From Arthrobacter sp. Leaf69 (GTDB lineage: Bacteria; Actinomycetota; Actinomycetes; Actinomycetales; Micrococcaceae): DNA of 64,000 nt. Of this stretch, positions 15,992-25,311 are shown in pieces; position 1 is the first letter of the stretch, and every line of letters begins with the position of its first letter. Where the stretch lies: NCBI RefSeq assembly GCF_001422645.1, contig NZ_LMLR01000013.1, forward strand, positions 443,263-507,262, given 5' to 3'. Position numbers and translations under genes: made by a program. The notes under the pieces were generated by a model that made no database searches, was not told the DNA's origin, and saw only the letters and a list, made by a program, of their open reading frames with translations.

Positions 15992-18028
15992 ATGACCAAT
16001 CCAACCGTTGAACAGCTGGTTGCCCGCTCCAACCGCCTTGGGGCGGACAAGCGGAACACGAATTTCGCCGGCGGCAACACCTCCGCCAAGGGCACCGACA
16101 AGGACCCCGTGACCGGGGAAGACGTCCAGCTCCTGTGGGTCAAAGGCTCCGGCGGCGACCTCGGCACGCTGACTGGATCCGGGCTCGCGGTCCTCCGGCT
16201 GGACCGGCTTAACGCGCTCAAGAACGTCTACCCCGGCGTCGAGCGTGAAGACGAGATGGTGGCCGCGTTCGATTACTGCCTGCACGGCAAAGGCGGCGCC
16301 GCCCCCTCGATCGACACTGCCATGCACGGGCTGGTGGACGCCGCCCACGTGGACCACCTCCACCCGGACGCCGGGATCGCCATTGCCACGGCCGCCGACG
16401 GCGAAGCCCTCACCAAGGAGATCTTCGGCGAGAAGGTGGCCTGGGTGCCGTGGCGGCGCCCCGGTTTCCAGCTGGGCCTGGACATCGCCGCGATCAAGGA
16501 CGCGAACCCGCGTGCCGTCGGCACCATCCTGGGCGGCCACGGCACCACCGCCTGGGGCGACACCAGCGAGGAAGCCGAAACGAATTCCCTGTGGATCATC
16601 GAGCAGGCCGAGAAATACATCGCCGAGCACGGCCGGCCCGAACCCTTCGGAGCCAAGCTGCCGGGCTACGCCGCCCTCCCGGAGGCCGAACGGCGCGCGA
16701 AGGCCGCCGCCCTGGCGCCCGTGATCCGCGGACTGGCCTCGAGCGACAAGCCCGTCGTCGGGCATTTCACCGACGACGCCGCGATCCTGGACTTCCTTGA
16801 AGGCGCCGAACATCCGCGGCTGGGTGCGCTGGGCACGTCCTGCCCGGACCACTTCCTGCGGACCAAGGTCAAGCCGCTGGTCCTGGACCTGCCGGCGGAC
16901 GCGTCGGTCGAGGAGTCCATCGCCCGGCTGAAGGAACTCCACGCCGCGTACCGGGTGGACTACCAGGCCTACTATGACCGGCACGCCGACGCGGACTCAC
17001 CGGCCCTGCGCGGCGCGGACCCCGCCATCGTCCTGGTCCCGGGCGTCGGCATGTTCTCCTACGGCAAGGACAAGCAGACCGCCCGCGTCGCCGGGGAGTA
17101 CTACCGCAATGCGATCAACGTGATGCGCGGCGCCGAGGCCGTCTCCCGCTACGCCCCGATCGAGGAATCGGAGAAATTCCGGATCGAATACTGGGCGCTG
17201 GAGGAAGCCAAACTGGCCCGGATGCCCAAGCCCAAGAGCCACGCGGGCCGCATCGCGCTGGTGACCGGGGCGGCGTCGGGCATCGGCAAGGCCATCGCCA
17301 CCCGGCTCGCCGCCGAGGGCGCCTGTGTGGTCATCGCGGACCTGAACCTGGACAGCGCCCGCGCTGTCGCCGCGGAGCTCGGCGGCTCCGACGTCGCCGT
17401 CGGGATCAAGGCCGATGTCACCGACGAAGCGCAGGTCGTCGCCGCGGTGAACGCCGCCGTGCTGGCCTTCGGCGGACTGGACCTGGTGGTCAACAACGCC
17501 GGTCTCTCCATCTCCAAACCCCTGCTGGAGACCACGGAGAAGGACTGGGACATCCAGCACAACGTGATGGCGAAGGGCTCGTTCCTGGTCTCCAAGGCCG
17601 CGGCGAAGGTCCTGATCGACCAGGGCATGGGCGGGGACATCGTCTACATCTCCTCCAAGAACTCCGTCTTCGCCGGGCCGAACAACATCGCCTACTCCGC
17701 CACCAAAGCCGACCAGGCCCATCAGGTCCGGCTCCTCGCGGCCGAACTGGGTGAGTTCGGGATCAGGGTCAACGGCATCAACCCTGACGGTGTGGTCCGC
17801 GGCTCCGGGATCTTCGCCGGCGGCTGGGGCGCCAAACGCGCTGCCGTCTACGGCGTCGACGAGCAGGACCTGGGCAAGTACTACGCGCAGCGCACCCTGC
17901 TCAAGCGAGAAGTCCTGCCGGAAAACGTGGCGAACGCCGTCTCAGTGCTCACCAGCGACGAACTCTCGCACACCACCGGCCTCCACATCCCCGTGGACGC
18001 CGGCGTCGCCACCGCCTTCCTCCGATGA
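15992..18028 (+). CDS. rhaEW: Bifunctional rhamnulose-1-phosphate aldolase / L-lactaldehyde dehydrogenase
   Basis: A 678-residue fusion. Residues 1 to about 410 are a class II aldolase domain (NTNFAGGNTSAKG phosphate loop; metal-site region VDAAHVDHLHPDAG; GGHGTTAWGDT). From about residue 422 a short-chain dehydrogenase follows, with the nucleotide-binding TGAASGIGKA, NNAGLS and the catalytic AYSATK. The RhaEW family splits L-rhamnulose-1-phosphate into dihydroxyacetone phosphate and L-lactaldehyde, then oxidises the aldehyde with NAD+. The ATG at 15992 is chosen because earlier in-frame starts fall inside rhaI. The stop overlaps the ATG of the kinase gene. Fusing the two steps avoids release of the reactive aldehyde. 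Confidence 0.9.
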   Translation: MTNPTVEQLVARSNRLGADKRNTNFAGGNTSAKGTDKDPVTGEDVQLLWVKGSGGDLGTLTGSGLAVLRLDRLNALKNVYPGVEREDEMVAAFDYCLHGKGGAAPSIDTAMHGLVDAAHVDHLHPDAGIAIATAADGEALTKEIFGEKVAWVPWRRPGFQLGLDIAAIKDANPRAVGTILGGHGTTAWGDTSEEAETNSLWIIEQAEKYIAEHGRPEPFGAKLPGYAALPEAERRAKAAALAPVIRGLASSDKPVVGHFTDDAAILDFLEGAEHPRLGALGTSCPDHFLRTKVKPLVLDLPADASVEESIARLKELHAAYRVDYQAYYDRHADADSPALRGADPAIVLVPGVGMFSYGKDKQTARVAGEYYRNAINVMRGAEAVSRYAPIEESEKFRIEYWALEEAKLARMPKPKSHAGRIALVTGAASGIGKAIATRLAAEGACVVIADLNLDSARAVAAELGGSDVAVGIKADVTDEAQVVAAVNAAVLAFGGLDLVVNNAGLSISKPLLETTEKDWDIQHNVMAKGSFLVSKAAAKVLIDQGMGGDIVYISSKNSVFAGPNNIAYSATKADQAHQVRLLAAELGEFGIRVNGINPDGVVRGSGIFAGGWGAKRAAVYGVDEQDLGKYYAQRTLLKREVLPENVANAVSVLTSDELSHTTGLHIPVDAGVATAFLR

Positions 18029-19503
18029 CAACAGAACCATCCCCGGCCGGGGCGGTTGTTGCGGGCGGAGTGTTCGCCGCCGTCGATATCGGCGCCTCCT
18101 CGGGCCGGGTCATACTGGGCAGGATCACCCGTGACGGCGGGACCCCGGAGGTGAACCTGGACACGGTCCACCGTTTCCCCAACGCAGTGGTGGAGACCGG
18201 CGGCGGCCTGCGCTGGAATTTCACCGCGCTGTTCGCGGAAGTGCTCACCGGGCTGGCGGCCGCCGCGGCCAGCGCAGCAGCACACGGGGAACGGATCACC
18301 AGCATCGGGATCGACACGTGGGCTGTGGACTACGGACGGGTGGACGCCGCCGGCCGGCTGGTGGCGCAGCCCTTCAGCTACCGGGATGACCGGAGCCGGG
18401 GCGCCGTGGCCGACGTTCACGGGCGCCTCGACCCGGAACGGCTCTACGCGACCACCGGGCTGCAGTTCCTGGAATTCAATACGATCTACCAGCTCGCGAG
18501 CGAGGAAGAACTGGACGGCGTGCAGGTCCTGCTGATTCCGGACCTAATCGCGTTCCTGCTCACAGGCGAGCGCCGCACCGAGGCCACCAACGCCTCCACC
18601 ACGGGGCTCTTCGATGCCGTCGCGGGGGAGTGGGCAACGGAGTTCCTGGCCGCACTTGAGCTGCCCACGGACCTCTTTCCGCCGATGATCCAGCCCGGCG
18701 CCGCCGTCGGCACGCTGCTGCCGGCCATCGCCGCGCGGACCGGACTGCCGGCGGAGACCACGGTGATAGCGGTCGGTTCGCACGACACCGCCTCGGCCGT
18801 CGTCGCCGTGCCCGCCGAGACCGAGCACTTCGCCTACATTTCCTCCGGCACATGGTCATTGGTGGGCATCGAGCTCAAGCATCCCGTGCTCACGGAGGCG
18901 AGCCGGCTGGCGAATTTCACCAACGAACGCGGCGTCGACGGCACCATCCGCTACCTGCGCAACGTCGGCGGACTCTGGCTCCTGAGCGAATGCCAGCGTA
19001 CCTGGACCGCGCAGGGCGCGGCGGTTCCCCTGGCCGACCTGCTGGACGGCGCCGCGATGCTGCCGGCCGGCGGGCCCCGGATCAATGCCGATGACCCGGC
19101 CTTCATCGCGCCGGACGACATGCCCGCGAGGATCCGGGCTGCGGCGCAGAGGGACGGCGAGGTCCTGCCAGACGAGCCCGCAGTGATCGTCCGCTGCATC
19201 CTCGACAGCCTGGCAGCCGGTTACGCCCGGACCATCAACCACGCCGAGCGGCTCGCCGGCCGGGCCATCGACGTTGTGCACGTTGTGGGGGGCGGATCCC
19301 AGAACAGGCTCCTGTGCCAACTCACCGCCGACGCGACGGGCAAATCCGTCGTCGCGGGCCCTGTCGAGGCGACCGCCCTCGGCAACGTGCTGGTCCAGGC
19401 CCGGGCCGCGGGCGAACTCTCAGGAGGGCTCGCCGAACTGAGGAAGATCGTGGCCGGGGGCACAGCGCTTGAGCGGTACCAGCCGGCGGCGGCGAAAAGC
19501 TGA
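18025..19503 (+). CDS. rhaB: Rhamnulokinase (FGGY family)
   Basis: A 492-residue FGGY carbohydrate kinase. The N-terminal ATPase fold has DIGASSGRV; the middle has IGIDTWAVDYG with the putative catalytic aspartate, and EFNTIYQL; the C-terminal half has GSHDTASAV, SSGTWSLVG, FTNERGVDGTIRYLRNVGGLW and the adenosine motif HVVGGGSQN. These match RhaB rather than xylulokinase or glycerol kinase. It phosphorylates L-rhamnulose at C1 for the aldolase encoded by the overlapping upstream gene. It is the last gene of the operon; the next gene is convergent. Confidence 0.92.
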   Translation: MTTEPSPAGAVVAGGVFAAVDIGASSGRVILGRITRDGGTPEVNLDTVHRFPNAVVETGGGLRWNFTALFAEVLTGLAAAAASAAAHGERITSIGIDTWAVDYGRVDAAGRLVAQPFSYRDDRSRGAVADVHGRLDPERLYATTGLQFLEFNTIYQLASEEELDGVQVLLIPDLIAFLLTGERRTEATNASTTGLFDAVAGEWATEFLAALELPTDLFPPMIQPGAAVGTLLPAIAARTGLPAETTVIAVGSHDTASAVVAVPAETEHFAYISSGTWSLVGIELKHPVLTEASRLANFTNERGVDGTIRYLRNVGGLWLLSECQRTWTAQGAAVPLADLLDGAAMLPAGGPRINADDPAFIAPDDMPARIRAAAQRDGEVLPDEPAVIVRCILDSLAAGYARTINHAERLAGRAIDVVHVVGGGSQNRLLCQLTADATGKSVVAGPVEATALGNVLVQARAAGELSGGLAELRKIVAGGTALERYQPAAAKS

Positions 19504-19547
19504 CCACTGCGGTCGCCATACCCGTTCCCAAGGATTTGACCCCATGC

Positions 19548-20825
19548 TCACACAGCGGCGACCCGACTGCGCCGGACTTTACGCTGTCTGTAGTTCTTGG
19601 CGTAGGTGCGGGAAGGCTCGCTGGTGAGGGCGATGATGAGGAGGATGTCCAAGGAGAGACCCAGAAGGTTGGTCCGGAAGTCGACACTTGGGCCGCCGTT
19701 GAGGACATTGACGGCCTGGGTGATGATGGCGGCCGCGCTGAGAAGCATGGCCACGACCCTGGCGAGGTTTCCGCCCCGAAGAACACCCCAGGCCAGAAGG
19801 ATCTCTCCGACGCCGAACACCGCGAGGACAGTCGCAGCGGCCGGCGACAGCCCGGCCGGTTCTGCTGCCGCGGCGGGAGTGCCCCCGATCAGCAGTGAGG
19901 CGGCCAGGACGAGGGCAGCGATACCGCGAAAAAACACGAGGACGCCCCCGAAGAGCGTCGGGGCGGGCCGTCTCCGGTTGACCCCCGGCAGCCGGGGCGG
20001 ATCTGCCGTAGCCGCGATGACGGGCGCAAGGTCGACGACCGGCAAGTCCCCGTCGGTGGAAATCGTGTCGCCGCCGCCATTGCGCGCATGGTACCCGGTC
20101 GAAAAATCCCGGATGACCGAGACTTCCGCCTCGGGTACGGCCTTCTTCAGGGTGGCCAGGATGTGGTCCCTTTCGTCGTCGGTGTTCTCCTCGATCTTGT
20201 GCGTGATCTGGAGGGTGAACAGCGACAATCCTACGGATCGGTCGTACGTGCCGGCGGCGAGCCAATCGACCCGAACGCCGCCGGGCAGCACCCACCCGGG
20301 CGGGCAGCGCCAGAAACGGACGTGATGCCGTTTGCCCGGGCTCCCGTCGACCTCCTGCTGATACGCAAAGTCCTGCTGGCGGCTAAAGATGAAGAGCGGG
20401 CTGACCGGCGCCTCCGCATAGCTCCGCCGAGTCAGGGTTGACAGGACGATCCGGCGGCTGCTCTTCAGATCGACGTCGTCGGCCTGCGTCCAGCCCGCCC
20501 GGTGCATGGCGGCATGGACCTGATCCTCGCTTCCGAGCAAGGCCAAGTTGACCGGGTCACCCAGCAGGCCGTCGCTTGTCCGTGCCCGGCCGATGAAGTA
20601 ATCGGGAAGATAGATCTTCGTCAGGATCCGATGGACTCTGGGCAGAACCAGGTACGCCAGGGCAGCCCAGAATACTATGGAGAACCAGGCCATGTACCGC
20701 TGCAGGCTCTCCTCGAAAAGCAATGTGGCCAGCCAGATGGCGGCAACGCCACTGAACACAAACAGCGCCCGGTCCAGCACGGTATCCGCATTGCCGGGAA
20801 GCCCACCCTGGCGCCGCTCTTTCAC
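19548..20825 (-). CDS. LssY C-terminal domain membrane protein
   Basis: A 425-residue protein. Two N-terminal hydrophobic segments (AIWLATLLFEES region) are followed by a soluble LssY_C-like domain: GDPVNLALLGSEDQVHAAMH, AGWTQADDV, FSRQQDFAYQQEV, RHHVRFWR and DRSVGLSLFT. Four further C-terminal membrane segments follow. LssY_C occurs in bacterial membrane proteins linked to phospholipid phosphatase systems; its chemistry is not settled. The GTG at 20825 is chosen because GTGA overlaps the stop of the upstream PhoD gene; the frame is open further upstream but only inside that gene. Coupled translation with PhoD suggests a joint role in phospholipid or phosphate-ester metabolism. Confidence 0.8.
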   Translation of the reverse strand: MKERRQGGLPGNADTVLDRALFVFSGVAAIWLATLLFEESLQRYMAWFSIVFWAALAYLVLPRVHRILTKIYLPDYFIGRARTSDGLLGDPVNLALLGSEDQVHAAMHRAGWTQADDVDLKSSRRIVLSTLTRRSYAEAPVSPLFIFSRQQDFAYQQEVDGSPGKRHHVRFWRCPPGWVLPGGVRVDWLAAGTYDRSVGLSLFTLQITHKIEENTDDERDHILATLKKAVPEAEVSVIRDFSTGYHARNGGGDTISTDGDLPVVDLAPVIAATADPPRLPGVNRRRPAPTLFGGVLVFFRGIAALVLAASLLIGGTPAAAAEPAGLSPAAATVLAVFGVGEILLAWGVLRGGNLARVVAMLLSAAAIITQAVNVLNGGPSVDFRTNLLGLSLDILLIIALTSEPSRTYAKNYRQRKVRRSRVAAV

Positions 20826-22507
20826 GGACGGTCGCTGGCGGGCTCCTCCGCCCGCCGCGGGGCCACCGTGACGGAGGAAACGAGTTTCAGCCCGGGATGC
20901 AGCTGGTCCCCGCCGTCCACGACGCCGGTCTGCCACCACAGTTTCAGCCCCTCCGGTGCCACCTCCAGGCAGGCCAGGTTGTTGTCGAACCACGGCCCCT
21001 TGACGCCGGACCAGCGGAACGGCGGGTCCGGGACCTTGGCCGAGCGCGCAACCAGGGCGCCCACCGGTGTGGCCAAACCGTAGGACATAACGGCCGCGAA
21101 GGACCTCATCAGCCGGGGCAGCGGGTTTCGGATGGGGGAGCAGACGGCCTGCATGATCCTGCTGCCCGAGGTGCGCTCCACCTCCGAGACGTAGGAGTAG
21201 TGGACGTCTCCGGAGAGAAAAGTCACGGTCTCCGGGGCCGGGCCGCGTTTGCCGTCGGCCACCTCGCTCACCATGACGGCCACCTCCCGGAAGCTGTTCT
21301 GGAAGGCTCCCCAGTGTTCAAGGTCCACCGCCTGGCGCAGCCTTTCGCCGATGCGGGCGGCACGTTTCCCCCACGCACCCTGGGAAACGGCCTCATTCCA
21401 GGACTCGACGTAGTGCAAACCCATCGGCAGCAGGAAGGGCAGTGACGTCGCCACCAGCAGATGGCGGAAACCGCCGCGCATCCGGCCGTCGAGCCAGGCC
21501 ATTTCTGACTTGTCCACCAGTGCCCGGTGGTCCGGCTCCAAGTTCCGGGCGGCGCGGGAGTCCACTACGATCAGCCGGGTGTCGCCAAAATCCCGGCAAT
21601 AGCTCCACCGGTAGGATTCCGGGTCCCGATCGGCCCGATCAGCGAAAACGTCCAGCTGCGCGCTGACGTCGATCTCGTCCTCGCCCGAGTGGTCCGCGAT
21701 CTGCTGCCAGATCGCGTCCTCGGCCCGCTCCTGCGGCGACAGGTTCCCGAGGTGCTGATAGACCCAGTACGAGGCCAGACCCGCGACGATCCGGCCATGC
21801 CACCAGGAAGTGGCCTCCATCTTCTTCTTCCAGCTGAGTGAGGTGTTCCAGTCGTCGCGGATGTCGTGGTCATCAAAGATCATGGCGCTGGGAAGCGTGG
21901 AAAGCAGCCACCGGTTCGCGGGGTCGGACCAGGCCAGGAAGTAGAGGTGGGCGTATTCCTCGTAGTCCTTGAGCTCCTCGCCGGGCGGTGCGTTGATGTC
22001 GCGCCGGGCGCGGATGAACTCCTGCATCTGCTCACTGGTCAAGTCGGCGTACACCTGGTCCCCGAGGAACGTCACCAAGTCAGGCCACGGCGTGTCGTCG
22101 CCGGAGGCCATCTTGAGGGCGTAGGCACGCAGTGAGTCGATGCCGTGTGTCCGGTTGCCTGCCCGATCGTGCGGGACGCTGGTGCGGCAGGAGCCGTAGG
22201 CCATCCGCAGCGGCTTGCCGGGCTGGAGCGTCGCGATCATGGACGGCGGGAACTCCGACCCGGGATCGGGCCAGGCCTGGCTTCCGTTGATGTCGAGGAC
22301 GTAGGGCGTCACCGTGCCTGGCTCCAGTGCATCCAGCTCCACCAGCGCGTAGTGGTGACCGTGAACCGCGAACGTGGCGGCCTGCCATTGCCTGCCTCCG
22401 GCGTGGACAGTGACCCGGGCAGCGGACCGGGTCTCCACCCAGACACTCGCCGAGGTCTCATCCACGTAGCGCATCATCGGGCCGAGCACCAAGGAAGAGG
22501 TTGTCAT
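20822..22507 (-). CDS. PhoD-like alkaline phosphatase D family protein
   Basis: A 561-residue metallophosphoesterase of the PhoD family. Visible are the N-terminal beta-sandwich part (VWVETRSAARVTVH, HYALVELDALEPGT), AYGSCR, the metal site VTFLGDQVYAD, the IFDDHDIRDDWN block, and the late SGDVHYSYV histidine site. These are the PhoD Ca/Fe ligands as I know them. No Tat signal (SRRxFL) or other signal peptide is seen, which is unusual for PhoD and suggests a cytoplasmic enzyme or one exported another way. The stop overlaps the start of the LssY_C gene. Confidence 0.85.
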   Translation of the reverse strand: MTTSSLVLGPMMRYVDETSASVWVETRSAARVTVHAGGRQWQAATFAVHGHHYALVELDALEPGTVTPYVLDINGSQAWPDPGSEFPPSMIATLQPGKPLRMAYGSCRTSVPHDRAGNRTHGIDSLRAYALKMASGDDTPWPDLVTFLGDQVYADLTSEQMQEFIRARRDINAPPGEELKDYEEYAHLYFLAWSDPANRWLLSTLPSAMIFDDHDIRDDWNTSLSWKKKMEATSWWHGRIVAGLASYWVYQHLGNLSPQERAEDAIWQQIADHSGEDEIDVSAQLDVFADRADRDPESYRWSYCRDFGDTRLIVVDSRAARNLEPDHRALVDKSEMAWLDGRMRGGFRHLLVATSLPFLLPMGLHYVESWNEAVSQGAWGKRAARIGERLRQAVDLEHWGAFQNSFREVAVMVSEVADGKRGPAPETVTFLSGDVHYSYVSEVERTSGSRIMQAVCSPIRNPLPRLMRSFAAVMSYGLATPVGALVARSAKVPDPPFRWSGVKGPWFDNNLACLEVAPEGLKLWWQTGVVDGGDQLHPGLKLVSSVTVAPRRAEEPASDRP

Positions 22508-22629
22508 GACTCAGTTGTACCTGTTCGCCCCCGCGCCCGGCCATGGCTTGGCGAAATATGGACCAACGGAGCGGCTGCTTTTCATCGGGTGCAAGGCTAA
22601 CCGGTTGCCCTCAGACCAAGACCGGGGAT

Positions 22630-23742
22630 CTAGTTCCGCGGGGCCAGTGCGTAGGCGGCGGTGACGTACGCCAGGGCGCCGGACATCTCCTGGAGCAGCG
22701 CGCTGTCGATATTGCTGAGCGTGTCGCAGGCCTCGTGGTAGCACGGGTCGAGGTCCCTGCCGGGTGTGCCGCCGTAGGCCTGCGCCTGGGCGTCCGTCTT
22801 TGATTCCGAGTCGCCGCTGAACAGGCCGCCGGCAGGAATCCCTGCCTGCAGGAACGCGTCGTAGTCGGAGTCGCCCCCCTCAAAGGCCGTGGTCTCCGCC
22901 GGCAGGGCGTTCTCTGTGAAGTAGCGCTCGAAGACGTTCTCAATCCCGTCGGAGCCCGAGGGCCCGGCATCCCCGAAATCGGACCCGTCGCCGTCGTGGA
23001 AGGACCGTATACCGTTCGGAGAGGCCGCCATGTCCACGTTCAGGTACGCCGAGGTCTGGTCCTTCTCCGTCTTGCTCAGCTCGTCGACGTAATGCCGGGA
23101 ACCGTCGAGGTCATTTTCCTCGGCGCCCCAGAACGCGAAGACCACCCGGTTCACCGGAGTGATCCCGTTCTTCTTCATCCACTTCGCCGTCTCAAGGATG
23201 GCAGCGACGCCGCTGCCGTTGTCGTTGATCCCCGGGCCATCTTCGACGGAGTCCAGATGGCCGCCCACCACCACGGTGTTGGCGGCGCTGCCCCCGGTCT
23301 CGGCGAGAATATTGAAGCTCTCCGCCTGGTTCCGGTTCCTGCGATCCTGCTCGAAGGTAAACGTCTGCCGGACCGGGTTGTAACCGGCGGCGCGAAGCTG
23401 CTCCTCAACATACCGGGCGGATTCCTCATACCCGGAGGTTCCCGACGCGCGGTTCCCGCCGTTGTCATCGGCGATCCGCTGCAGCGCCTCAAGGTGGCCT
23501 ACCATGCCCCGGCCTTTGAAGGCCGTCAGCACCGCGCGCGCGTCCACGGCGCCCGGGGGCCCCGGGCGGGGGACGGCAACGCTGGGTTCTGGGGATTCCG
23601 TGCCGCCGCCCGGGTCGGTAGTCACGACGTCGGGCTGGAAGCCCGGCGGGGAGCCGGCCGCGGACCCGGAATTACAGGCCGTCGCCGAGAGCAGCAGAAC
23701 AGCCAGGACTGCGGGGAGGACGTGTCTACTCAGAGTCAACAT
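22630..23742 (-). CDS. M28 family zinc aminopeptidase, lipoprotein
   Basis: A 370-residue secreted peptidase. The N-terminus is a lipoprotein signal peptide (HVLPAVLAVLLLSATAC) with the acylated cysteine at residue 23, followed by a Pro/Gly/Ser linker. The catalytic domain has the M28 zinc motifs: VVGGHLDSVEDGPGINDNGSG (first zinc His and bridging Asp), FWGAEENDLDGS (catalytic Glu and zinc Glu), LNVDMAASPN, EGGDSDYDAF and CYHEACDTL (last zinc His). It should cleave N-terminal residues from peptides at the cell surface. It is a single gene between PhoD and TerC with its own intergenic flanks. Confidence 0.9.
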   Translation of the reverse strand: MLTLSRHVLPAVLAVLLLSATACNSGSAAGSPPGFQPDVVTTDPGGGTESPEPSVAVPRPGPPGAVDARAVLTAFKGRGMVGHLEALQRIADDNGGNRASGTSGYEESARYVEEQLRAAGYNPVRQTFTFEQDRRNRNQAESFNILAETGGSAANTVVVGGHLDSVEDGPGINDNGSGVAAILETAKWMKKNGITPVNRVVFAFWGAEENDLDGSRHYVDELSKTEKDQTSAYLNVDMAASPNGIRSFHDGDGSDFGDAGPSGSDGIENVFERYFTENALPAETTAFEGGDSDYDAFLQAGIPAGGLFSGDSESKTDAQAQAYGGTPGRDLDPCYHEACDTLSNIDSALLQEMSGALAYVTAAYALAPRN

Positions 23743-24098
23743 GCTCGGAAACCCTTCACTAGTCAGTTCCAGTCCTGCCGGTCAAGTCACCCGTCACCGA
23801 CATCCGGCCGACCGCGGTCACCAATGAATCCGCGATACCCCTATCAGTTTCGTCAATTCTTGCGGATGCGGCTGTATCGTCAATAGCCCGCGCCTGTGAA
23901 ACAGCTGTGCGAATCGCGTATGCGGACGTTCCTTAGGATCATGTTGACCGCAGTGCGCCCGGCATTTCCTTCGAAGACATCATCGAGGAAATGGCCGGCG
24001 GCGTGCACGCTGACACCATCGCTGAGATTCCTAATACCATCTAAAGGACCGGACAGCACTGGACCCAGGGGCCCGCCCCTTCACGGAAGTTGAGCAAC
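23743..24098 (+). other. 356-bp intergenic region with a coding-like remnant at 23937-24044
   Basis: No complete gene is seen. From 23937 to 24044, between a TAG and a TAA, the plus strand reads DHVDRSAPGISFEDIIEE and ends ADTIAEIPNTI. That composition looks like the C-terminus of a real protein, but the stretch has no start codon and is cut by the upstream stop. It could be the tail of a lost gene. The rest of the interval shows nothing clear. Confidence 0.4.
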
Positions 24099-25286
24099 AT
24101 GACAGTTTCTCCCCTCATCTGGGCAATCACCATTGCGGTCATCCTGGCCCTGCTGGCTTTCGACTATTTCTTCCACATCCGCAAGGCCCATGTGCCCACG
24201 CTCAAGGAGGCGGCCGCGTGGTCCACCCTGTACGTGGGCCTGGCCGTTGTCTTCGGTGTCGTGGTGTGGGTCTTCGGCGGCACCGAAATGGGGTCTGAGT
24301 ACTTCGCGGGCTACATCACGGAGAAGGCACTCTCCGTGGACAACCTCTTCGTCTTCCTGATCATCATCGCGAGCTTTCGCGTTCCCCGCGAAGACCAGCA
24401 GAAGGTGCTGCTCTTTGGCATCGTCTTCTCGCTGATCGCCCGCACCGGATTCATCCTCTTGGGCGCCGCGCTGATCAATTCGTTCGCGTGGGTCTTCTAC
24501 ATCTTCGGCCTGATTCTGCTGATCACCGCAGGCAACCTGCTCCGGCCGGACGCCCATGGTGACGACCAGGCCGACAACTTCATGATCCGGATCGCCAGGA
24601 AGCTCTTCCACACCACGGAACACTACGACGGCGACAAGCTCTTCACCGTTGTCAACGGGAAACGGGCCCTGACTCCGATGCTGCTGGTCATGGTCGCGAT
24701 CGGCGGGACCGACATCCTCTTCGCCCTCGACTCCATCCCCGCGATTTTCGGGCTGACGCAGAATGTGTACATTGTTTTCACCGCCACGGCCTTCTCCCTG
24801 ATGGGCCTGCGCCAGCTGTACTTTCTGATCGACGGGCTCCTGGACCGCCTCATCTACCTTGCCTACGGCCTGGCGGTCATTCTGGCCTTCATCGGAGTCA
24901 AGCTGGTGCTGCACGCCCTGCACGAGAACAACCTGCCGTTCATCAACGGCGGCCAGCCAGTCCCCGTCGTCGAGATCAGCACCGCGACGTCCCTGAGCGT
25001 CATCGTCGGGGTCCTCGTCCTTACTGTCGTCGCGTCGCTGATGAGCAAAGCCGGCAAAGCCCAGACGTCCATCAACAATGCGCGCCGGCACGCCGCCAAC
25101 TACCTCGACCTCGAATACACGGCCGACCCTGCCGAACGCGAGCGGATCTACCGGATGCTGACCGAGGAGGAGTCCCAAATCCTGGGCATGGATCTGAAGT
25201 ATCGAAACAAGGCCAAGGACATCGACAAGATTCGGGCCTTGGTGGCGGAAGCGCACCGCCAGCACGAAGAATACCTGTCCCGTTAG
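24099..25286 (+). CDS. TerC family integral membrane protein
   Basis: A 395-residue TerC/Alx-type protein with seven to nine membrane segments. Family signatures include LLAFDYFFHIRKAHVP, the acidic membrane motif EKALSVDNLFVFLIII, and a second copy GTDILFALDSIPAIFGLT; these paired Asp residues are thought to bind Mn2+ or other cations. The cytoplasmic C-terminal tail is charged (YRMLTEEESQ). The ATG at 24099 is used; an in-frame TTG at 24090 is the alternative. GGAAG (24085-24089) is the likely ribosome-binding site. Members act in Mn export, pH or tellurite responses; no ter operon is nearby, so a Mn-homeostasis role is more likely than tellurite resistance. Confidence 0.9.
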   Translation: MTVSPLIWAITIAVILALLAFDYFFHIRKAHVPTLKEAAAWSTLYVGLAVVFGVVVWVFGGTEMGSEYFAGYITEKALSVDNLFVFLIIIASFRVPREDQQKVLLFGIVFSLIARTGFILLGAALINSFAWVFYIFGLILLITAGNLLRPDAHGDDQADNFMIRIARKLFHTTEHYDGDKLFTVVNGKRALTPMLLVMVAIGGTDILFALDSIPAIFGLTQNVYIVFTATAFSLMGLRQLYFLIDGLLDRLIYLAYGLAVILAFIGVKLVLHALHENNLPFINGGQPVPVVEISTATSLSVIVGVLVLTVVASLMSKAGKAQTSINNARRHAANYLDLEYTADPAERERIYRMLTEEESQILGMDLKYRNKAKDIDKIRALVAEAHRQHEEYLSR

Positions 25287-25311
25287 GCACCGGGCGCCGT
25301 ACCTTTGCGGG

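Noticed and set aside
23780..23800. TCACCCGTCACC near the M28 peptidase promoter as an island motif
   Set aside because: Only one half-site; the second arm does not match.
24099..25286. Tellurite resistance operon
   Set aside because: Only terC is present; no terA, B, D, E or Z gene adjoins it.
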